Assembly (NCBI RefSeq): GCF_001902145.1
Contig: NZ_MRST01000026.1
Span: 302,342-366,341, forward strand
Direction: 5' to 3'
DNA from: Pseudomonas fluorescens
GTDB lineage: Bacteria; Pseudomonadota; Gammaproteobacteria; Pseudomonadales; Pseudomonadaceae
DNA: 64,000 nucleotides
A model generated the notes under the pieces. That model did not search any database and was not told the origin of the DNA. It was given only the letters and a program-made list of their open reading frames with translations. Shown here piece by piece: positions 58,725 through 64,000 of the stretch; the first letter of the stretch is position 1, and each line of letters opens with the position of its first letter. The position numbers and the translations under genes are program-made.

Positions 58725-60190
58725 CAATCTATTCCCAATTCTTTCCAGATCGCATCGACCCGCGCAGTGACGGCTTCATCCTTGACGATCACCCGGCCCC
58801 ACTCACGCGTGGTTTCGCCCGGCCATTTGTGCGTGGCATCCAGGCCCATCTTTGAGCCAAGGCCCGATACCGGCGACGCGAAGTCGAGGTAGTCGATAGG
58901 CGTGTTGTCGATCATCACCGTATCGCGCTTGGGGTCCATGCGCGTAGTGATGGCCCAGATCACGTCGTTCCAGTCCCGGGCATTGATGTCGTCGTCAGTG
59001 ACGATAACGAACTTGGTGTACATGAACTGTCGCAAAAACGACCATACGCCGAGCATTACCCGCTTGGCATGCCCCGGATACGACTTCTTCATGGTCACGA
59101 TGGCCATGCGGTAAGAACAGCCCTCGGGCGGCAGGTAGAAGTCGGTGATTTCCGGGAATTGCTTTTGCAGGATCGGCACGAACACTTCGTTGAGCGCCAC
59201 GCCGAGGATGGCCGGTTCATCGGGCGGACGGCCCGTGTAGGTACTGTGGTAGATCGGCTTGACCCGATGGGTGATGCGCTCGACGGTGAACACCGGGAAG
59301 CTGTCGACTTCGTTGTAGTAACCGGTGTGGTCGCCATACGGGCCTTCATCGGCCATTTCACCTGGGTGAATCACGCCTTCAAGAATGATTTCGGCGGTGG
59401 CCGGCACTTGCAGGTCATTACCGCGGCACTTCACCAACTCCGTGCGATTACCGCGCAACAAACCGGCGAAGGCGTATTCGGAGAGGCTGTCAGGTACGGG
59501 CGTGACCGCGCCGAGGATGGTCGCCGGGTCAGCACCCAGGGCCACGGATACCGGGAACGGCTTGCCGGGATGCTTCTCGCACCACTCACGGAAGTCGAGG
59601 GCGCCGCCACGGTGACTCAGCCAGCGCATGATCACTTTGTTACGGCCAATGACTTGCTGACGGTAGATACCGAGGTTCTGGCGGTCCTTGTTCGGGCCTT
59701 TGGTGACGGTCAGGCCCCAGGTGATCAGCGGGCCGACGTCGCCGGGCCAGCAGGTTTGCACCGGAAGCATGGCCAGGTCGACATCATCGCCTTCAATGAC
59801 CACTTCCTGGCACACCGCGTCCTTGACCACCTTGGGGGCCATGGCAATGATCTTGCGGAAGATCGGCAGCTTGGACCAAGCGTCCTTCAAGCCCTTGGGC
59901 GGCTCGGGCTCCTTGAGAAAGGCCAGCAGCTTGCCGATCTCGCGCAGTTCGCTGACGGACTCGGCGCCCATGCCAAAGGCCACGCGCTCGGGAGTGCCGA
60001 ACAGGTTGCCCAGCACCGGGATATCAAAGCCGGTCGGGTTTTCGAACAACAGCGCCGGGCCCTTGTTGCGCAAGGTGCGGTCGCAAATCTCAGTCATTTC
60101 CAGCACCGGAGAAATCGGCATCTGGATACGTTTCAACTCTCCGCGCTGCTCAAGTTGCTGCACGAAATCCCGAAGATCCTTGAATTTCAT
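58724..60190 (-). CDS. ubiD: 4-hydroxy-3-polyprenylbenzoate decarboxylase
   Basis: The 488-residue UbiD decarboxylase removes the carboxyl group in ubiquinone synthesis, using prenylated FMN made by UbiX. Motifs are KFKDLRDFVQQLEQRGELKRI, PVLGNLFGTPERVAFG, NLGIYRQQVIGRNKVIMRWLSHRGGALDF and EGPYGDHTGYYNEVDSFPVF with active-site Glu/Asp. ATG at 60190 gives the standard N-terminus. The reductase gene follows with a 1-nt overlap. Confidence 0.95.
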   Translation of the reverse strand: MKFKDLRDFVQQLEQRGELKRIQMPISPVLEMTEICDRTLRNKGPALLFENPTGFDIPVLGNLFGTPERVAFGMGAESVSELREIGKLLAFLKEPEPPKGLKDAWSKLPIFRKIIAMAPKVVKDAVCQEVVIEGDDVDLAMLPVQTCWPGDVGPLITWGLTVTKGPNKDRQNLGIYRQQVIGRNKVIMRWLSHRGGALDFREWCEKHPGKPFPVSVALGADPATILGAVTPVPDSLSEYAFAGLLRGNRTELVKCRGNDLQVPATAEIILEGVIHPGEMADEGPYGDHTGYYNEVDSFPVFTVERITHRVKPIYHSTYTGRPPDEPAILGVALNEVFVPILQKQFPEITDFYLPPEGCSYRMAIVTMKKSYPGHAKRVMLGVWSFLRQFMYTKFVIVTDDDINARDWNDVIWAITTRMDPKRDTVMIDNTPIDYLDFASPVSGLGSKMGLDATHKWPGETTREWGRVIVKDEAVTARVDAIWKELGID

Positions 60191-60249
60191 TAACCATGCC
60201 ACCCGTAAAATAGGCGTACATCCTACCTGCTCTGAGGGCGGCTGGCAGC

Positions 60250-62232
60250 TTAATTGGCCGTCAATCCGCGTGATTGCAACGAACTGAACAACGGCTCCAG
60301 GAAGGCTTCGATGTGTCGCGCGCCGACGTCTGAAAGGTGGTTATCGTCGGTATACAGCGCTCGGCCATCGAGTTCGACCCGGCATACACCGTCGGTGCCA
60401 CACAGCAAAGGCGCAGGGTCCAGCACCGCGACACCGCTGTCGGCCGCCGCCAACTCATCAAACAAGTGCGTGATAAAGGCCTGGCGCTTTACATGCTCGG
60501 CCACGGCGAGCCCCTCACCGTCCACGGGGCGGTTCATCATGGCCAGGCGGCTGAGACGGTAAGGCACGATGATTTCCTGCAGCGGCACTTCCTTGACCAG
60601 CCAGACCTTGTGCCCGGCAGCGCGCAAGCCCTGGATGCGCTCGCGCAGGCCCTGGGCAAAGCGTTGCTCGGCGACGGCACGCACATACTGGCCGGTGCCC
60701 GGGTCTTTGAGCGCATGCTCCTTGTCACCGGACATTTGCCCGTACACGTACAGGCTCCAGCGGGCGGCCAACACCACATCGCTGAAAGTCTGCTCGGACA
60801 TGGCCTTCTCGACGCGACGATTGAAATGCGCGCAGCGGGCAATATTTTCCAGGCCATCGAGGGGAATACAGCCGGCAAAACTGGCTTCGACCAGGCTGAT
60901 ATCGTGGCGATCAGCACCCTCTTTGAGTGCGGGTATCAGCGCGGTGGCGTGACTGTCACCCCATACCAGCGCTGAAACAGATTGGCCTTTCGGGCCGAAA
61001 TGGCAGAACAAGCGTTCATCGGGCGTATCTTTGTCGGCCATGCACGCCAGCAGGTCAGGGCTCCACTTCTTGGCCTGGGCAAAGCGCAACGCCTGTTCGG
61101 ACAAGCGCGAAGGCACGCCGTCGAACTCACGGATCGTCAGCCCAGTGAAACCAAGCCCCAGAATGCCGACCAAGGCTGACGCCAGAATCGCCTTACGCGA
61201 AGCCAGCAAACGTTTTTCCCGGAACGGCGTTTCCACGAAGCGCCAGGACAGGTAGCCCAGCACCAGCGAAAGCAGCATAAGCCCCGCCAGCTCCAGCGTG
61301 CTCAAGCCATCCACCGCGGCATAGTTGGCATACACGAACACCGGCCAGTGCCAGAGGTACCAGGAATAAGAGATCAGCCCGATACCCACCATGATCCGTG
61401 TGCCCAACAGGCGAGCGACCCAGGTCTGTTGCTGACCGTTGGCCCAGATCAACCCGACCACCCCCAGCACGGGCAACAACGCGGTCGCACCTGGGAACGG
61501 CGTTTTCGCGTCGTAGCCCAGCACAGCGATGAGGATCAATGCCAAGGAAACCAGGCTGACCCCTTGGGCCAAGGCCGGCGAGGCGCGCCATTCACGCTTG
61601 GGCTGCACTGCCAGCATTGCACCGGCCAGTAGCTCCCAGGCCCGCAGGTGCAACAGGAAGAAGGCTTTCTGCGGCTCATGCTGAACCGCCCAGACGCTCA
61701 TGCCAAACGACACCAACAGTATCGCGAACAATGCCAGGCGCCAGTGCTTCAACCGACTGGAAAGCAACGTCAGCAGCAATGGGAAGAAAATATAGAACTG
61801 CTCTTCTACTGCGAGCGACCAGGTATGCAGCAAGGGCTTGATGTCGGATGAGGCATCAAAGTAGCCATGCTGGCGCGAGAACAACAGGTTCGACGTAAAG
61901 GTCACCTGATAGTGCGCAGACCGCCCTAACTCCTCATAGTCCTTGGGCGCCAACAGAAACCAACCCACTGCCAGTGTCGCGGCGATCATCACAAAGAGGG
62001 CCGGCAAGATACGCCGGGCGCGACGAGCCCAGAAGTCGATGAAGCTGAAGCGTCCAGCTTGACGCTCACGCCAGATAATTGACGTGATCAGGAAACCCGA
62101 GATGACGAAGAAGACGTCAACGCCAACAAAACCGCCAGTAATGCCTGGGACACCAAAGTGGAACAACACGACTGCAAGGACAGCAATGGCACGCAGGCCA
62201 TCGATGTCTCTGCGGTAAGCAAGGGTGGTCAT
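60250..62232 (-). CDS. OafA/YrhL-type acyltransferase with SGNH domain
   Basis: The 660-residue membrane enzyme has an acyltransferase-3 domain of about ten helices (residues 1-380; YRRDIDGLRAIAVLAVVLFH, VDVFFVISGFLITSII, SLAVEEQFYIFFPLLL) and a C-terminal SGNH domain (VWGDSHATALIPA with the Ser; DDNHLSDVGARHI with Asp/His). Such proteins O-acetylate lipopolysaccharide or other glycans. It lies between ubiD and rho. No glycan genes are adjacent. Confidence 0.92.
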   Translation of the reverse strand: MTTLAYRRDIDGLRAIAVLAVVLFHFGVPGITGGFVGVDVFFVISGFLITSIIWRERQAGRFSFIDFWARRARRILPALFVMIAATLAVGWFLLAPKDYEELGRSAHYQVTFTSNLLFSRQHGYFDASSDIKPLLHTWSLAVEEQFYIFFPLLLTLLSSRLKHWRLALFAILLVSFGMSVWAVQHEPQKAFFLLHLRAWELLAGAMLAVQPKREWRASPALAQGVSLVSLALILIAVLGYDAKTPFPGATALLPVLGVVGLIWANGQQQTWVARLLGTRIMVGIGLISYSWYLWHWPVFVYANYAAVDGLSTLELAGLMLLSLVLGYLSWRFVETPFREKRLLASRKAILASALVGILGLGFTGLTIREFDGVPSRLSEQALRFAQAKKWSPDLLACMADKDTPDERLFCHFGPKGQSVSALVWGDSHATALIPALKEGADRHDISLVEASFAGCIPLDGLENIARCAHFNRRVEKAMSEQTFSDVVLAARWSLYVYGQMSGDKEHALKDPGTGQYVRAVAEQRFAQGLRERIQGLRAAGHKVWLVKEVPLQEIIVPYRLSRLAMMNRPVDGEGLAVAEHVKRQAFITHLFDELAAADSGVAVLDPAPLLCGTDGVCRVELDGRALYTDDNHLSDVGARHIEAFLEPLFSSLQSRGLTAN

Positions 62233-62333
62233 AAGAATGTGGTCAGTCTGCGACGAAAGGGATGAGCGAAGTCACGCGTCAATTTTTGTTACTTAACGGA
62301 TACTTATGCCACAAAAATCGCAGAATCTCGACG

Positions 62334-62371
62334 CAAAAAAAATGGCGCCCCATTAAGGGCGCCATTTTTTT
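62334..62371. terminator. Bidirectional terminator after rho
   Basis: The stem aatggcgccc / gggcgccatt is flanked by runs of A and T, just downstream of the rho stop on the minus strand. Confidence 0.9.
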
Positions 62372-62388
62372 GGACCTGAAACGCTGTA

Positions 62389-63648
62389 TTACTTGCGTTT
62401 CATCGACAGGAAGAACTCGTCGTTGGTCTTGGTGGTTTTCAGCTTGTCGATCAGAAACTCGATGGCAGCGACTTCGTCCATCGGGTGCAGCAGCTTGCGC
62501 AAGATCCACATACGCTGCAGTTCGTCGTCTGCGGTCAGCAACTCTTCACGGCGGGTGCCGGAGCGGTTGATGTTGATCGCCGGGAACACACGCTTTTCTG
62601 CGATGCGGCGGTCCAAAGGCAGTTCCATGTTGCCGGTACCCTTGAACTCTTCGTAGATCACTTCGTCCATCTTCGAGCCGGTTTCAACCAGCGCGGTGGC
62701 GATAATGGTCAGCGAGCCGCCTTCTTCGATGTTCCGCGCAGCGCCGAAGAAACGCTTCGGTTTCTCCAGGGCGTGGGCATCGACACCACCGGTCAGTACC
62801 TTGCCGGAGCTCGGGATCACAGTGTTGTAGGCACGGGCCAGACGCGTGATGGAATCGAGCAGGATCACCACGTCTTTCTTGTGCTCGACCAGGCGCTTGG
62901 CCTTTTCGATCACCATTTCGGCAACCTGCACGTGGCGGGTTGGCGGCTCATCGAACGTCGAGGCAACCACTTCGCCGCGCACGGTGCGCTGCATTTCGGT
63001 CACTTCTTCCGGACGCTCATCGATCAACAGCACGATCAGATGAACTTCAGGGTTGTTACGTGCAATGTTTGCGGCGATGTTCTGCAGCATGATGGTCTTG
63101 CCGGCTTTCGGCGGTGCGACGATCAGGCCACGCTGGCCTTTGCCGATCGGAGCGCAGAGATCGATCACACGACCGGTCAAGTCTTCGGTGGAGCCGTTAC
63201 CGGCTTCCATCTTCATGCGCACGGTCGGGAACAGCGGGGTCAGGTTCTCGAAGAGAATCTTGTTTTTCGCGTTCTCTGGGCGGTCGAAGTTGATCGTGTC
63301 GACCTTGAGCAGGGCGAAGTAACGCTCGCCTTCCTTCGGAGGACGGATCTTGCCAACGATGGTGTCACCAGTGCGCAAGTTGAAGCGACGGATCTGGCTC
63401 GGCGAGACGTAGATATCGTCTGGGCCGGCGAGATAGGACGCGTCTGCAGAGCGGAGGAAGCCGAAGCCGTCCTGGAGGATCTCCAGCACGCCATCACCGG
63501 AGATTTCCTCGCCGCTTTTCGCGTGCTTCTTGAGCAGGGAGAAAATCACGTCCTGCTTGCGCGAACGGGCCATATTTTCTATGCCCATTTCTTCGGCCAA
63601 TTGGAGCAGGTCGGTAATCGGCTTTTGCTTGAGTTCAGTCAGATTCAT
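62389..63648 (-). CDS. rho: Transcription termination factor Rho
   Basis: The 419-residue hexameric RNA helicase has the N-terminal Rho_N (LTELKQKPITDLLQLAEEM), the cold-shock-like RNA-binding domain (GVLEILQDGFGFLRSADASY), Walker A APPKAGKT, LLIDERPEEVTEM and VILLDSITRLARAYN. The sequence is near-identical in pattern to known Rho. It follows trxA on the same strand, with a 234-nt leader. Confidence 0.98.
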   Translation of the reverse strand: MNLTELKQKPITDLLQLAEEMGIENMARSRKQDVIFSLLKKHAKSGEEISGDGVLEILQDGFGFLRSADASYLAGPDDIYVSPSQIRRFNLRTGDTIVGKIRPPKEGERYFALLKVDTINFDRPENAKNKILFENLTPLFPTVRMKMEAGNGSTEDLTGRVIDLCAPIGKGQRGLIVAPPKAGKTIMLQNIAANIARNNPEVHLIVLLIDERPEEVTEMQRTVRGEVVASTFDEPPTRHVQVAEMVIEKAKRLVEHKKDVVILLDSITRLARAYNTVIPSSGKVLTGGVDAHALEKPKRFFGAARNIEEGGSLTIIATALVETGSKMDEVIYEEFKGTGNMELPLDRRIAEKRVFPAININRSGTRREELLTADDELQRMWILRKLLHPMDEVAAIEFLIDKLKTTKTNDEFFLSMKRK

Positions 63649-63882
63649 ATAGGAATGACGTAATCATTTATGGAGGGGGGAAATTAAGCTTTTGGCTTAA
63701 TGAGGCCGCGCCGCAGAGAAGGCGACAGGATCGCGTACTAATCGAAAAGGAATGCGTCGGCGACGGCTTGCAGGGGGCAGTGGAGAAACCACTGCGGGGC
63801 CGAATGTACCACCTGGATTTCGGAGCGTCTAGCCCTGCTTTACGAAAAAGCCCCGCTATTTGCGGGGCTTTTTTGACGACGC
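63649..63882 (-). promoter_or_regulatory. rho leader and rho-trxA intergenic region
   Basis: The 234-bp gap carries the trxA terminator and the rho promoter. Rho commonly represses its own synthesis through a leader, so autoregulation is expected; no exact promoter was placed. Confidence 0.4.
63845..63874 (-). terminator. Rho-independent terminator of trxA
   Basis: The stem aaaagccccgc / gcggggctttt has T runs on both strands; it lies 9 nt after the trxA stop. Confidence 0.92.
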
Positions 63883-64000
63883 TTAGATGTTCGCGTCGAG
63901 GAAAGCTTGCAGCTGGGACTTCGACAGCGCGCCCACTTTAGTCGCTTCAACATTGCCGTTCTTGAACAGCATCAGCGTAGGAATACCACGTACGCCATGC
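63883..64000 (-). CDS. trxA: Thioredoxin TrxA (C-terminal part)
   Basis: The last 39 residues are visible (VRGIPTLMLFKNGNVEATKV through FLDANI). GIPT carries the cis-proline of thioredoxin. The trxA-rho order is standard in pseudomonads. The CGPC active site lies beyond the right edge. Confidence 0.93.
   Translation of the reverse strand, partial: HGVRGIPTLMLFKNGNVEATKVGALSKSQLQAFLDANI

Overview
The window is chromosomal DNA from a Pseudomonas, most likely the P. fluorescens group. Supporting evidence is the GC-rich codon use, the spu polyamine locus, the lsfA-ssuEADCBF sulfonate cluster, the order ubiI-ubiH-pepP-ygfB-zapB-zapA-6S RNA-fthC, and the many intergenic REP palindromes typical of that group. 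No prophage, transposase, CRISPR array or tRNA was seen. The content is largely core genome with local losses and insertions.

Layout: (1) 1-10.5 kb: a D-2-hydroxyglutarate dehydrogenase divergent from serA, a DUF4399 protein, a shortened amino-acid binding protein, DUF523 and 2OG-Fe(II) oxygenase genes, a DUF2059 protein, an alpha/beta hydrolase, a thioredoxin-like protein, an AHL/penicillin acylase (HacB type) and a GlxA-type regulator. (2) 10.5-21.7 kb: an HD protein, then the polyamine uptake and catabolism locus spuHGFEDCB (minus strand) with divergent spuI. spuA is missing, and a short ORF in its place looks like its remnant. (3) 21.9-31.3 kb: a TetR regulator, ssuFBCDAE, the 1-Cys peroxiredoxin lsfA, an OprD porin and an orphan TauA-like binding protein, which together form a sulfur-scavenging district. 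(4) 31.4-41.5 kb: argA, argE, a CYTH-CHAD protein, an Lrp regulator divergent from a small ACT-like protein, an orphan GspE ATPase, slipin/NfeD, a DUF2388 protein and a DegT/ArnB-type aminotransferase. (5) 41.6-46.1 kb: gcvH and gcvT without gcvP, and the ferric iron uptake genes hitB/hitA. (6) 46.3-54.7 kb: ubiI, ubiH, pepP, ygfB, zapB-like, zapA, 6S RNA, fthC, a small membrane protein, an EVE protein, a FliL-like protein and a quinone oxidoreductase. (7) 54.9-64 kb: glpT with two GlpR-like operators, a ChaC-type cyclotransferase, a PagP-like barrel with a PhoP-box-like repeat, a ferredoxin-flavin reductase coupled to ubiD, an OafA-type acyltransferase, rho and the end of trxA.

The window holds no clear-cut new multi-gene system. 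The most interesting signals are regulatory or evolutionary: the spuA remnant, a hairpin that pairs the Shine-Dalgarno of the ACT-like gene, dyads shared by the sulfur genes, Crc/Hfq-type CA motifs at spuI, spuD and glpT, a PhoP-box-like repeat before the PagP-like gene, a binding protein that has lost one lobe, and at least sixteen REP loci in several states of assembly. Family names and synteny statements come from recall; no database search was run.
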